64,000 nt of DNA from JABDLO01 sp035327565 (lineage in GTDB: Bacteria > Bacteroidota > Bacteroidia > Chitinophagales > Saprospiraceae), in the NCBI GenBank assembly GCA_035327565.1, contig DAOLDB010000003.1, positions 1 to 64,000 on the forward strand. The letters run 5' to 3'. Shown here piece after piece: positions 17,985 through 27,230 of this stretch. Position 1 is the stretch's first letter; the number at the start of each line of letters is the position of its first letter. Under the pieces are notes generated by a model, which had not been told where the DNA came from, made no database searches, and saw nothing but the letters and a program-made list of their open reading frames with translations. A program made the position numbers and the translations under genes.

Positions 17985-20900
17985 ATGAAAAATCATTTGA
18001 TATCCCTGGTTTTTATTGGACTGTTCTATATGGGTGGATGCAGGGACAGAGAGGTGAGCGTTGAACTATTTGAATTGAGAAATAACCTTGCAATGGGGAT
18101 TGATTTTATTAATGAGCTTACAGATACGGATGATTACAATATATACCGCTACAGGAATTTTTATAATGGTGGAGGTGTAGCCATAGGGGATATTAACAAT
18201 GATGGATTGCCTGATATTTATTTTGTTTCCAACCAGGGCCAAAATAAATTATATATAAATAAAGGTAACTGGAAATTTGAAGACATAACAAGTTCTGCAG
18301 GTGTAGGAGGAAGCAAGGCATGGTCAACCGGAGTAACTATGGTCGATATCAATGGCGATGGTTGGTTGGATATATATGTTTGCAATTCTGGAGATGTAAA
18401 AGGTGATAATAAAGAAAATGAGCTTTTTATAAATAATGGTGATATGACATTTACCGAGAAAGCCAAAGAATATGGTTTGAACGATCCCGGGTTTTCTACA
18501 CATGCTGCTTTTTTTGATTATGACAAAGATGGCGACTTAGATGTTTATATATTGAATAACTCTTTTCAGGCCATTGGTAGTTTTAACCTGCGAAAGAACG
18601 AAAGGCCACAACGAGACCACCAAGGAGGTGATAAATTATATAGAAATGATAGCGGAAAATTTGTTGATGTCAGCGAAGAAGCTGGTATTTATGGCAGTGT
18701 CATTGGATTTGGATTAGGCATCAGTGTAGGTGATGTTAATAATGATGGATGGGAAGATATCTACATTTCAAACGACTTTTTTGAAAGGGATTATTTATAT
18801 ATCAATCAAAAGGATGGAACATTCAAAGAAGATCTTGTGAATCAAATGACAGCGATCAGTGCTGCTTCCATGGGGGCCGATATAGCTGATATCAATAATG
18901 ATGGATACAATGATATTTTTGTCACAGATATGCTTCCTTCAGATTACTCGCGGCTCAAGACGGTAACCACATTTGAAGATTGGGATCGGTACATGTATGG
19001 AGTAAACAACGGATACCATCACCAATTTATCAGAAATACCTTCCAATTGAACAATAAAAATGGCACATTTTCAGAAATAGGAAGGATGGCGGGAGTAGAG
19101 GCCTCTGACTGGAGTTGGGGAGCATTGTTTTTTGATATGGATAATAATGGTTATAAAGATTTATTCATTGCCAATGGCATCTACCGGGATTTAACGGATC
19201 AGGATTACCTCCAATACATTTCCAATGAATCGGTCATGGCATCCATAATCCGGGAAGAAGGGGTAAATTACAGCGAACTGATTGAAATGATTCCTTCCCG
19301 TCCAGTACCTAATCATGCCTTCAAGAATCAAGGCAATCTTCTATTTCGGAAGTATGTAGAAAGTGGACTTTTAAAGCCGGGCTTTTCAAATGGTAGTGCC
19401 TATAGTGACCTTGATAACGACGGAGATATTGACCTGGTGGTGAATAATGTGAATATGCCTCCTTTTATTTTTGAAAATAAGTCAAGACAAATCTTTGAAG
19501 ACAACCATTTTTTAAAATTTGAATTACAGGGCGAAGGAATGAATACGAAGGCCGTAGGCGCCAGGATAGAAATAAAAACAGAAAACGAGGGTACTCTTTA
19601 TTATGATAATCAGCCTGCCCGTGGGTTTCAATCCAGTATGGACCACAGGATCAATGCAGGAGTAGGTAATGCAAAAGTGGTGGACGTAAAAGTAACCTGG
19701 CCATCGCTGAAAGTATCTGAAATTAAGTCGGTAGCGGTGAATCAAACACTAAGGCTATCAGAAGGAGCAGCGGAGTCCTATAAAAAAGATCAACCTAAAG
19801 CAGAACCTTTTTTTGATAACATATCCCATGTACTACCTTACATACATAAAGAGAATTTTTACATTGATTTCAATAGAGAGAGGCTCAATTATCATATGTT
19901 ATCTACCCAAGGACCTAAAGTGGCAATGGGAGATCTCAACGGCAATGGGTTAAATGATTGGGTTATTCCGGGACCAAAAGGTCAGGCCACTAGTATTTAT
20001 TTGCAGAGAGCAGATGGTACTTTTATGAAACAACCTGTGAATACTGATTTTGAACAATTAAAGGAAGCTGAACATATCAGATGCTACCTGATTGATATTG
20101 ACAATGACGGTGATCTGGATTTGTACGTAGCCAGCGGAGGAGTTGAACTATCAGAATATTCTGACTATCTGTATGACAGAATATTTTTAAATGATGGAAA
20201 AGGAAATATGACTCTTATGGACCAGGTTTTGCCGGCTCCCGAACACAGAATCAGTACCGGCGCTGTAGCCTTTGGTGATATCGATGGGGATGGCAGTTTG
20301 GACATTTTTGTTGGAGAGAGAGTAAAAACTGGAAGATATGGCGCTCCGGGATCAGGATATATTTTGATGAATGATGGAAATGGGAATTTTACTGATGAAA
20401 CGGAAACCAGATGCCCCCAGCTTCGTGAATTTGGAATGATAACGGATGCATATTTTGCTGATCTTAATGGCAATGGAATAGAAGAACTGGTAGTCACGGG
20501 TGAATTTTTGTCCGTTTATATTTTCGTTAACGAAAATGGAATATTTAAGAAAATGAGTTTGGGAGAAGATCTGAATGGTTGGTGGAATACGATGAAAGTT
20601 GTAGATATTGATGGTGACGGAGATCTGGATATCGTTTTGGGAAACCATGGTCTGAATAGTCGCTTTAAAGCAGGAGAGAACCGCCCGGTTAAACTGTATT
20701 TTAATGATTTTGATGAAAATGGAGATCCTGAAGGTGTATTGAGCAGTGTCCATGAAAACGGCAAGACCTATCCATATGCACTGCGTCACAATTTGATGAC
20801 CCGTTTACCGGGACTGAAGAAAAAATATCCCAGCTTTGAGTCATTTAAAGATGCCACTATGGAGGACATATTTTCATATGAGATTCTGCAATTATCCCAT

Positions 20901-21272
20901 ATCCATAAAGCCTACGAAATGCGGTCGATGGTCTTGATAAATGAAGGGGATTTCAAATTTTCTAAAATGAGTTTACCCTTATCGGCTCAAATCAGCCCCA
21001 TATATGCCATTGGTATCAAGGATATTAATAATGATGGGTTTCCAGATTTGATTTTGGGCGGAAATTTGTATGGTGTTCAACCCGAGGTGGGCAGGTATGA
21101 TGCATCTTATGGACATATCCTGATCAATGACGGGAAAGGAAATTTTGAAGATAAAACTTATGAGTATGGCTTTCTTGTCCGGGGCGAAATGAGAGACATT
21201 TATCTGGATGATGATAGAATTTTCATTTTTAGAAATAATGAAGAGGCAGTTTGCCTAAAAATATTGAAGTAA
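17985..21272 (+). CDS. VCBS/FG-GAP and ASPIC/UnbV-domain lipoprotein, copy 2
   Basis: 1,095 residues; lipobox MGGC with Cys19. Same architecture as copy 1: N-terminal propeller with calcium loops (GDINNDGLPDIYF, VDINGDGWLDIYV, DYDKDGDLDVYI, DLDNDGDIDLVV), a central ASPIC/UnbV-like domain (GARIEIKTENEGTLYYDNQP), then a second propeller (GDLNGNGLNDWVI, DIDNDGDLDLYV, DIDGDGDLDIVL). The C-terminal segment LQLSHIHKAYEMRSMVLI matches an equivalent in copy 1 (IDQSHIKRLNEVRSILL), so the similarity extends over the full length. The stop codon overlaps the next start by one base (TAATG). Probably an outer-membrane-anchored surface protein; the partner or ligand is unknown. Confidence 0.88.
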   Translation: MKNHLISLVFIGLFYMGGCRDREVSVELFELRNNLAMGIDFINELTDTDDYNIYRYRNFYNGGGVAIGDINNDGLPDIYFVSNQGQNKLYINKGNWKFEDITSSAGVGGSKAWSTGVTMVDINGDGWLDIYVCNSGDVKGDNKENELFINNGDMTFTEKAKEYGLNDPGFSTHAAFFDYDKDGDLDVYILNNSFQAIGSFNLRKNERPQRDHQGGDKLYRNDSGKFVDVSEEAGIYGSVIGFGLGISVGDVNNDGWEDIYISNDFFERDYLYINQKDGTFKEDLVNQMTAISAASMGADIADINNDGYNDIFVTDMLPSDYSRLKTVTTFEDWDRYMYGVNNGYHHQFIRNTFQLNNKNGTFSEIGRMAGVEASDWSWGALFFDMDNNGYKDLFIANGIYRDLTDQDYLQYISNESVMASIIREEGVNYSELIEMIPSRPVPNHAFKNQGNLLFRKYVESGLLKPGFSNGSAYSDLDNDGDIDLVVNNVNMPPFIFENKSRQIFEDNHFLKFELQGEGMNTKAVGARIEIKTENEGTLYYDNQPARGFQSSMDHRINAGVGNAKVVDVKVTWPSLKVSEIKSVAVNQTLRLSEGAAESYKKDQPKAEPFFDNISHVLPYIHKENFYIDFNRERLNYHMLSTQGPKVAMGDLNGNGLNDWVIPGPKGQATSIYLQRADGTFMKQPVNTDFEQLKEAEHIRCYLIDIDNDGDLDLYVASGGVELSEYSDYLYDRIFLNDGKGNMTLMDQVLPAPEHRISTGAVAFGDIDGDGSLDIFVGERVKTGRYGAPGSGYILMNDGNGNFTDETETRCPQLREFGMITDAYFADLNGNGIEELVVTGEFLSVYIFVNENGIFKKMSLGEDLNGWWNTMKVVDIDGDGDLDIVLGNHGLNSRFKAGENRPVKLYFNDFDENGDPEGVLSSVHENGKTYPYALRHNLMTRLPGLKKKYPSFESFKDATMEDIFSYEILQLSHIHKAYEMRSMVLINEGDFKFSKMSLPLSAQISPIYAIGIKDINNDGFPDLILGGNLYGVQPEVGRYDASYGHILINDGKGNFEDKTYEYGFLVRGEMRDIYLDDDRIFIFRNNEEAVCLKILK

Positions 21273-24200
21273 TGCAATTAAGGAAGGGTATATTTTGGAT
21301 AGGTCTGATGATCATTGGGGTAGGATGTGACAGAAAGCCGGAAACGAAAGTAAATGCAGGGACATTCATTCCGAAATCGGCTGATGATACGGGAATTGAC
21401 TTTGTTAACCCTTTGTTTGATACTCAAATTTTAAATATTGTTGAGTATATGTATTATTACAATGGAGGAGGGGTGGCCGTTGGTGACATCAATGGAGATG
21501 GGCTGGAAGATATATACTTTTGTGGAAATCAGTCTCCGGATCGCCTGTACCTCAACAAAGGAAATCTTGAATTTGAAGACATAACAAGCCAGGCAGGTAT
21601 TAACATGGATCACTCATGGTCGACCGGTGTAGTGATGGAAGATGTTAATGGAGATGGTCTGTTGGACATTTATGTTTGTAAAGTATCATTATTGCCCGAT
21701 CCAGACGATATTTACAATCGACTGTATATCAATAACGGGGATGGTACTTTTAGTGAAAAAGCAAAAGAATATGGGCTCGATTTTCGTGGATTATCTACTC
21801 AGGCACTGTTTATAGATTATGATAATGATGGAGATTTAGATCTTTATCTTTTGAATCATAATATTCACAATATAAACAGCTATGGTTCAATAGAAAAAAG
21901 AAAGGAAAAGGACATTTATGCAGGAGATCGGTTTTATGAAAACAGAATCAATGAAGGCGGAAAATTTGTGGACGTTACCGAAAAAGCAGGCATCTATAAC
22001 AGTCCTTTGGGGTATGGACTGGCCATTGCAGCTGCTGATCTCAACAATGATGGTTGGATAGATATCTATGTCGGGAATGATTTTCACGAAAACGATTATA
22101 TATACATGAATAATGGAGATAAGACATTCACCGAATCCGTAGCAGGTATGTTGTCCCACTCCACTCAGTTCAGCATGGGGGTAGATATTGCAGACATCAA
22201 TAATGATGGATATCCGGATATTTTTACCACTGATATGCTCCCTTTTGAAGAGGAAGTATTATTGGTTTCGGCAGGAGAAGACAGTGATCAGGTAAAAAGG
22301 ATTAAAAAAGATTTTGGTTATGAACCGCAAAAGGCTCGTAATCACTTTCAATTGAACCAGGGCGATGGTACATTTTCAGATGTAGCATATATGACCCGGA
22401 CTTTTGCCACAGACTGGAGTTGGTCGGTGTTATTACAGGATTTTAACAACAACACGTTGACAGATATATTCGTCAGTAATGGGATTGTAAAAAGACCCAA
22501 TGATCTTGACTATATCAATTTTCTGGCGCAATTTGACATTCAGAATGAAGGATCCATACAAGGCAGAAGCAAAGCGTTAATTGATAAAATGCCAGAGCAA
22601 CCAATAAGAAATATACTTTTCAGTCAATCGGAGTTATTGCAGTTTCATAAAGATTTTATTGGAGCGCCTTCCTTTTCTACCGGAGCCGCTTTTGCAGATC
22701 TGGATCTTGACGGTGATCTGGATATTATTGTCAACAATGTCAACTCCGTTGCAACCATTTATGAGAATACAACCAAAGGTAAAAACTGGATTGCTTTCCG
22801 CTTAGAAGGCAATCATGAATTTGCAAATACGAAAGGGACAAAGGTATATCTGCATACCAGCAATCAAGTTTTTATAAAGGAACTTCAAACGGTTAAAGGG
22901 TTTATGTCTGCCAGCACACATCTTTTGCATTTTGGCTTGGATACTATGTCTGTAGTAGACTCCGTCATTGTTGTATGGCCTGATCAATATGTCCAAAAAT
23001 TATTACATCTTCCGGTTAATGAACTCAAAACCGTCACAAGGGCACTAAATAAAGACATGAACCAGTATAGAAAGGATGTTGATCCCTCTCAAATTCAGAA
23101 ATTAGTACTGCAAATCAAGCATGAAGAAAATCGGTTTTATGATGAAAATGAAGAGAAATTAATACCACAACGACTCTCCTATGAAGGACCTGCTATGATT
23201 TTTTCAGATCTCAATGGGGATGGTATTCCGGATTTGTTTTTAGGAGGAGGACGCAATCAAGCAGCTCAAATGTACTTTGGCAGAAAAGACGGGTCATTTG
23301 ACAGGGCGATCAATAAAGATTTTGAAATTGATTCAAAATATGAAGATGTTGCAGCAGATTTGATTGATTTCAACGGCGATGGGTACCCTGATATTTATGT
23401 TGTCAGTGGAGGAGGGGATAATCCTGAATTGGATCCATTGATGGAGGATCGCTTGTATATTAATGATGGAAAAGGACAATTTCATCGTATGCCCATTTCT
23501 TTACCTCATACCAATGGCAGCTGTGTTGCAGTGGGGGATTTTGATGGAGATGGTTGGGAGGATCTTTTTATAGGGGCACGGTCCATACCCGGGTATTATG
23601 GTCTTTCCCCATATAGTTTTATACTTAAGAATGTTGAGGGCAAGGCGGTTGCTATTGCATATCAAGAGAGATTTGGGATGGTTACTGACGCCCATTGGAT
23701 CGATATAGATGGTGATGGAGACCTCGATTTGGTTATGTGCGGGGATTGGATGGAGATTATAGTTTTAGATAATGATGGAAAGGGAGAATTTAAAGATAAA
23801 TCGGATGATTATGGATTATCCGGCATTAAGGGTATGTGGGGCGCTTTGGCTTTTAAAGATTTAAATAATGATGGTATACTCGATATCATTGCTGGAAATG
23901 CAGGTATAAATTTAAAGTGGAAAGCTTCTTCTGAACATCCTGTAAAAATGTATGTGGGGGACTTTGATGACAATGACACTCCGGAACCCCTGATTTTTTA
24001 TCATTTCTTTAACCGGTATATTCCTTTTGCAACTATGAATATGCTGATTTCTCAATTGCCTTCACTTAGGAAGAAATTTACCAGCTACAATAACTTTAAG
24101 CATGTATCAGGGATAAAAGATTTGTTTGATGACTACAATGATAAGGTGGTTGAGATTAAAGAAATCAACGAATTACGGTCGATAATTTTTCTTTCCGGCA

Positions 24201-24517
24201 AAGAAGGCTATAAAAAGATCCCCCTGGGATTTAATGAACAAATGTCTGATATACAGGATATTGTGATTCATAACGATGGCGTATATTACATTGGCAACGG
24301 TAGGGATTTTGTGTCTGAGATGGGAGCGCCTAAAGCCAATACAGGCAGGGTATTGAGAAATTTTGATTTATCGTCTGAAACTTTTCTTATTTCTGAAAGA
24401 CTTCCACTTCCCGTTCAATCGAAACCCAGAAAAATTCTTTCTGCGGGTGATGGACGCTTAGTCATTGCAAATAATGAAGGATATATATTTATTGTAAAGG
24501 GATTAGAGAAAGAGTAA
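21272..24517 (+). CDS. VCBS/FG-GAP and ASPIC/UnbV-domain lipoprotein, copy 3
   Basis: About 1,081 residues from ATG 21272, which overlaps the previous stop as TAATG; the longer frame starting at TTG 21251 adds seven residues before the signal peptide and is rejected. Lipobox IGVGC. The same order of parts as copies 1 and 2: propeller with loops GDINGDGLEDIYF, EDVNGDGLLDIYV, DYDNDGDLDLYL; ASPIC-like region near GTKVYLHTSNQVFIKELQ; second propeller with SDLNGDGIPDLFL, DFNGDGYPDIYV, DIDGDGDLDLVM. It is the most divergent of the three: the C-terminal SHI..EMRS segment is reduced to IKEINELRSIIFL and the final blade lacks the calcium loop. One base separates it from the protease gene. Confidence 0.87.
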   Translation: MQLRKGIFWIGLMIIGVGCDRKPETKVNAGTFIPKSADDTGIDFVNPLFDTQILNIVEYMYYYNGGGVAVGDINGDGLEDIYFCGNQSPDRLYLNKGNLEFEDITSQAGINMDHSWSTGVVMEDVNGDGLLDIYVCKVSLLPDPDDIYNRLYINNGDGTFSEKAKEYGLDFRGLSTQALFIDYDNDGDLDLYLLNHNIHNINSYGSIEKRKEKDIYAGDRFYENRINEGGKFVDVTEKAGIYNSPLGYGLAIAAADLNNDGWIDIYVGNDFHENDYIYMNNGDKTFTESVAGMLSHSTQFSMGVDIADINNDGYPDIFTTDMLPFEEEVLLVSAGEDSDQVKRIKKDFGYEPQKARNHFQLNQGDGTFSDVAYMTRTFATDWSWSVLLQDFNNNTLTDIFVSNGIVKRPNDLDYINFLAQFDIQNEGSIQGRSKALIDKMPEQPIRNILFSQSELLQFHKDFIGAPSFSTGAAFADLDLDGDLDIIVNNVNSVATIYENTTKGKNWIAFRLEGNHEFANTKGTKVYLHTSNQVFIKELQTVKGFMSASTHLLHFGLDTMSVVDSVIVVWPDQYVQKLLHLPVNELKTVTRALNKDMNQYRKDVDPSQIQKLVLQIKHEENRFYDENEEKLIPQRLSYEGPAMIFSDLNGDGIPDLFLGGGRNQAAQMYFGRKDGSFDRAINKDFEIDSKYEDVAADLIDFNGDGYPDIYVVSGGGDNPELDPLMEDRLYINDGKGQFHRMPISLPHTNGSCVAVGDFDGDGWEDLFIGARSIPGYYGLSPYSFILKNVEGKAVAIAYQERFGMVTDAHWIDIDGDGDLDLVMCGDWMEIIVLDNDGKGEFKDKSDDYGLSGIKGMWGALAFKDLNNDGILDIIAGNAGINLKWKASSEHPVKMYVGDFDDNDTPEPLIFYHFFNRYIPFATMNMLISQLPSLRKKFTSYNNFKHVSGIKDLFDDYNDKVVEIKEINELRSIIFLSGKEGYKKIPLGFNEQMSDIQDIVIHNDGVYYIGNGRDFVSEMGAPKANTGRVLRNFDLSSETFLISERLPLPVQSKPRKILSAGDGRLVIANNEGYIFIVKGLEKE

Positions 24518-24518
24518 G

Positions 24519-25256
24519 ATGAACTTTACCATTCTGGATCATATATTTTTCTTCATTATTGGTATTGTATTACCGGCCTTGTCTTTAATTCGGGGAAAGG
24601 TTGATATGGAAATTCTGGATTTCAAGTCTGAGGATAAAAAAAGATTTTATTATGCCAATGGGGGTATTTTATGGATTGGAGCCATTGTGGTATTTATTTT
24701 ATGGGTGCTTGCTGGAAGGCCATTCTCATCCATGGGTTTACAATGGCCTGTAACAGATGGGTTGGTGGTTATTTTTGTTCTTGTTTTTCTAATTCTTTAT
24801 TTTATTGAGATGGTAGCAGAAACCAAAAACATTAAGAATTTTGACGAATTGCTTAAGTCTGCTGCATTTTTACCCAGAAATAAAACAGAATTCACCCATT
24901 TTTCATTTCTAGCCTTTAGTGCGGGAGTTTGTGAAGAAATTGTTTACCGGGGTTTTTTGGTCACGTACCTGTATTTCATGATCAATGATCCGGTGTGGTC
25001 TTATCATGTTGCCGTAGTTCTTCCTGCTTTGATTTTCGGTGCAGTACATATTTATCAGGGATATAAACCGGCTTTGAAGATCACAGTGATGTCCCTTCTG
25101 CTGGGCACTATATTTATTTTTTCCCAGTCCTTATTGATTGTTGTTATACTACATATAGGTATTGATTTAATTGGAGGGGTCATTGGCATGAATCTCTTCA
25201 ATAAAATGGAAGAATTGGATAATGAGGAGAGCCAGGGCGATGAAGAACTTCCATAA
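24519..25256 (+). CDS. CPBP-family intramembrane glutamic endopeptidase
   Basis: 245 residues with about seven hydrophobic segments. The CPBP (Abi, RCE1-like) active-site motifs are all present: CEEIVYRGF (EExxxR, about 147-155), FGAVHIYQG (about 178-186) and HIGIDLIGG (about 217-225). This family cleaves proteins or prenylated peptides inside membranes; bacterial members are involved in peptide maturation, bacteriocin self-immunity and signalling. It starts one base after the stop of VCBS copy 3, clearly last gene of the operon, which suggests a role in handling the operon's exported proteins. The C-terminus is acidic (EELDNEESQGDEELP). Its stop abuts that of trmB on the other strand with no gap. 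Confidence 0.87.
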   Translation: MNFTILDHIFFFIIGIVLPALSLIRGKVDMEILDFKSEDKKRFYYANGGILWIGAIVVFILWVLAGRPFSSMGLQWPVTDGLVVIFVLVFLILYFIEMVAETKNIKNFDELLKSAAFLPRNKTEFTHFSFLAFSAGVCEEIVYRGFLVTYLYFMINDPVWSYHVAVVLPALIFGAVHIYQGYKPALKITVMSLLLGTIFIFSQSLLIVVILHIGIDLIGGVIGMNLFNKMEELDNEESQGDEELP

Positions 25257-25955
25257 TCAAATTTTGCAATTTATAGCTTTCAAATACTTAATAGACAATC
25301 CTTTTTTTAGGTGCATTTTTTCATAATGCGTTTGAATGGACAAAACTTGCTCTATTTGATCAATAGCATATATATCATTATGGTGATAGGAAAGGTTAAA
25401 AAGAGGATGGGTAGAAATGCTGCTAAGAGAGTATTCAAATAATACGGAGCTGTCAGTTTTTAGATGCAATTCGCCTCCCGTTTTTAATATTTTTGAAAAT
25501 CGATCAAGAAAATATGGCGAGGTCAGACGACGGTTTTCTTTTCCACTCTTCAAAAATGGGTCTGGAAAAATGATCCATATTTCGTCTACTTCATTCGGAC
25601 CAATAAAATTTTCAATCATTTCGATCCTGAATCGGGCGAATGCTACATTCATCAAGCCGTTTTCAAGGGCATGGGAGGCACCTTTCCAAATTCTTGCCCC
25701 TTTTATATCAATACCTATGAAATTTTTACCGGGATACATTTGCGATAATTCCAGAGTATATTCACCTCTTCCGCAAGCCAATTCAAGCACAATAGGGTTC
25801 TCATTGAGAAAATGCTCCACATTCCATTGGCCTTTCATATCCTTATGTTCTCCGCTGGCCACAGTGAGTTTGGGCACTTTAGGGTCATAGTTTTCAAACA
25901 CATTAGGAAACTTAAGAATTTCGGCAAATTTCTGTAGCTTTTTCCTGGGGGACAT
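25257..25955 (-). CDS. trmB: tRNA (guanine46-N7)-methyltransferase
   Basis: 232 residues. TrmB methylates G46 in the variable loop of tRNA, using S-adenosylmethionine. The SAM-binding loop VLELACGRGEYTLEL (about 55-69) and the TrmB motif EIWIIFPDPFLKSGKENRRL (about 124-143, with the catalytic Asp in PDP) are visible. The gene ends exactly where the CPBP protease gene ends on the opposite strand. A TATTTTTG element lies 36 bases upstream of the ATG. Confidence 0.93.
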   Translation of the reverse strand: MSPRKKLQKFAEILKFPNVFENYDPKVPKLTVASGEHKDMKGQWNVEHFLNENPIVLELACGRGEYTLELSQMYPGKNFIGIDIKGARIWKGASHALENGLMNVAFARFRIEMIENFIGPNEVDEIWIIFPDPFLKSGKENRRLTSPYFLDRFSKILKTGGELHLKTDSSVLFEYSLSSISTHPLFNLSYHHNDIYAIDQIEQVLSIQTHYEKMHLKKGLSIKYLKAINCKI

Positions 25956-25990
25956 CGTTTTATTTATTATATCCTAAATTGCATTGGTTG

Positions 25991-25998
25991 CAAAAATA
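25991..25998 (-). promoter_or_regulatory. -7 promoter element for trmB
   Basis: CAAAAATA on the + strand is TATTTTTG on the minus strand, 36 bases before the trmB ATG. No TTG at 19-23 bases. Confidence 0.45.
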
Positions 25999-26250
25999 CG
26001 CTTGTCCTGGATATAGAACACATCAACCATCATTTTATTCAAGAGATTAGTAAAGGAGTGATTAAAGAGGAAAATTAGAAAAGAAATGCCTCCGAAATAA
26101 AATAAATTGTAGATACCAATCTTTTGAAGGCAAAGGAATTGTAAAATATACAATGCAGTTTGATGGTTTGGAGTGATAGAAAACTACAAGGTATTTGCTA
26201 GGAAGGCAAAACTGTCCAAATGATTTCAATAAGAAGTATCTCAATTCGTT

Positions 26251-26258
26251 TATTTTTG
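26251..26258 (+). promoter_or_regulatory. -7 promoter element for the outer-membrane barrel gene
   Basis: TATTTTTG, 19 bases before the ATG at 26278. No clear -33 TTG. Confidence 0.5.
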
Positions 26259-26277
26259 CCGTTCTTTTGATATGTAA

Positions 26278-27156
26278 ATGAGAAAAACATTCATGATCAG
26301 ATTATTAATAGCGGCTTGCCTCATCCTATTTGTTGTTCATTTAGATGCACAGGAATATAATATAGGAATCAGGGCCGGGCAGAATTATTCTAAAAAATTG
26401 GGACCTACAGAGGTTGGGGAGTCTATAGGTTTTGCTACAGGCATTCATTTTGCACTTAGCTTCCAATACAATATTCAAAGCAATTTTGCAGTGAAATCAG
26501 AATTGCTCTATATTCAAAATGGGTACAAACTCAATTTTGACGGGGATTCCTATTATATGATAAGAAAGAGAAATGGTGGTGTAAAATTTGAACCGGGTAT
26601 TTTGGAAAAATCATTGGATGTGTCTATTGCCAGTATTCAAATACCAGTAATGGCAATCTTCAGGCTTTCAAACAAATGGGAAATCTTTGGGGGAGGTTAT
26701 TTGGGTGTTATAATCAGTCCAACTGCCCGAGGAAATTTAAGATTTCAATCGACCGATCATCCGGAAGATATTTTTTTCAGGCAATCCCTGGATTACAGGT
26801 ATTATAATGACCTTGCCGGAGCAGTTGCAGGATTTGGCGGGGGTGGTCGAAATGCTGTCATCCTGGTGGATGGAGTAGATGAAGAAGTGCCCAGGCTGAT
26901 AGGCGCGTATTATCAGTACCTGGACAAAAGTGGTACGCTGTTTAACGCTTTTGATTATGGATTTACAGGAGGAATTAATTATTTTCTCAACCGTGGGTTT
27001 TTTATCGGATATAAAATCGATTATGGAATGCGTGATATAACCAACAACCGTATGCACCGAAGTCTTGTTGAACTGAATCCGGACAATTCCTTAAAAATGA
27101 GAAATGATTTTGAAAGAAACTTTACCATGAATTTTTCTTTTGGATTCAGGTTTTAG
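26278..27156 (+). CDS. PorT-like outer-membrane beta-barrel protein
   Basis: 292 residues with a signal peptide (MIRLLIAACLILFVVHLDAQ). The mature part alternates hydrophobic strands and Gly/Tyr/Asn-rich turns, starts with YNIGIRAGQNYSKKL and ends in an aromatic strand NFSFGFRF. This is the pattern of the PorT/outer-membrane-protein beta-barrel families common in Bacteroidota. No specific function can be assigned; true PorT of the T9SS is one member of this broad group, but similarity here is only general. It ends 15 bases before a bidirectional terminator shared with the convergent T9SS cargo gene. Confidence 0.75.
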   Translation: MRKTFMIRLLIAACLILFVVHLDAQEYNIGIRAGQNYSKKLGPTEVGESIGFATGIHFALSFQYNIQSNFAVKSELLYIQNGYKLNFDGDSYYMIRKRNGGVKFEPGILEKSLDVSIASIQIPVMAIFRLSNKWEIFGGGYLGVIISPTARGNLRFQSTDHPEDIFFRQSLDYRYYNDLAGAVAGFGGGGRNAVILVDGVDEEVPRLIGAYYQYLDKSGTLFNAFDYGFTGGINYFLNRGFFIGYKIDYGMRDITNNRMHRSLVELNPDNSLKMRNDFERNFTMNFSFGFRF

Positions 27157-27171
27157 AGGAGAAACAAAAAA

Positions 27172-27204
27172 ACCCTGGGAAAATACCACAGGGTCTTTTT
27201 TTTT
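27172..27204. terminator. Bidirectional terminator
   Basis: Stem ACCCTG (27172-27177) / CAGGGT (27189-27194) with a T-run after it on the + strand and an A-run before it, so it works in both directions. It closes both the barrel gene and the T9SS cargo gene. Confidence 0.85.
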
Positions 27205-27230
27205 TATAACTTGGAAATATTACTATTTTA

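Larger units (their letters stand above)
25956..26277. other. 322-base divergent intergenic region
   Basis: Between trmB and the outer-membrane barrel gene. It contains the -7 elements of both genes (25991-25998 and 26251-26258). The short reading frame at 26062-26244 on the minus strand has no protein-like features. Nothing else is seen. Confidence 0.5.

Noticed and set aside
20352..20789. 145-residue frame on the minus strand
   Set aside because: It lies entirely within the VCBS copy 2 gene; its Ile/Phe-rich sequence is the shadow of repeated Asp/Asn calcium loops.
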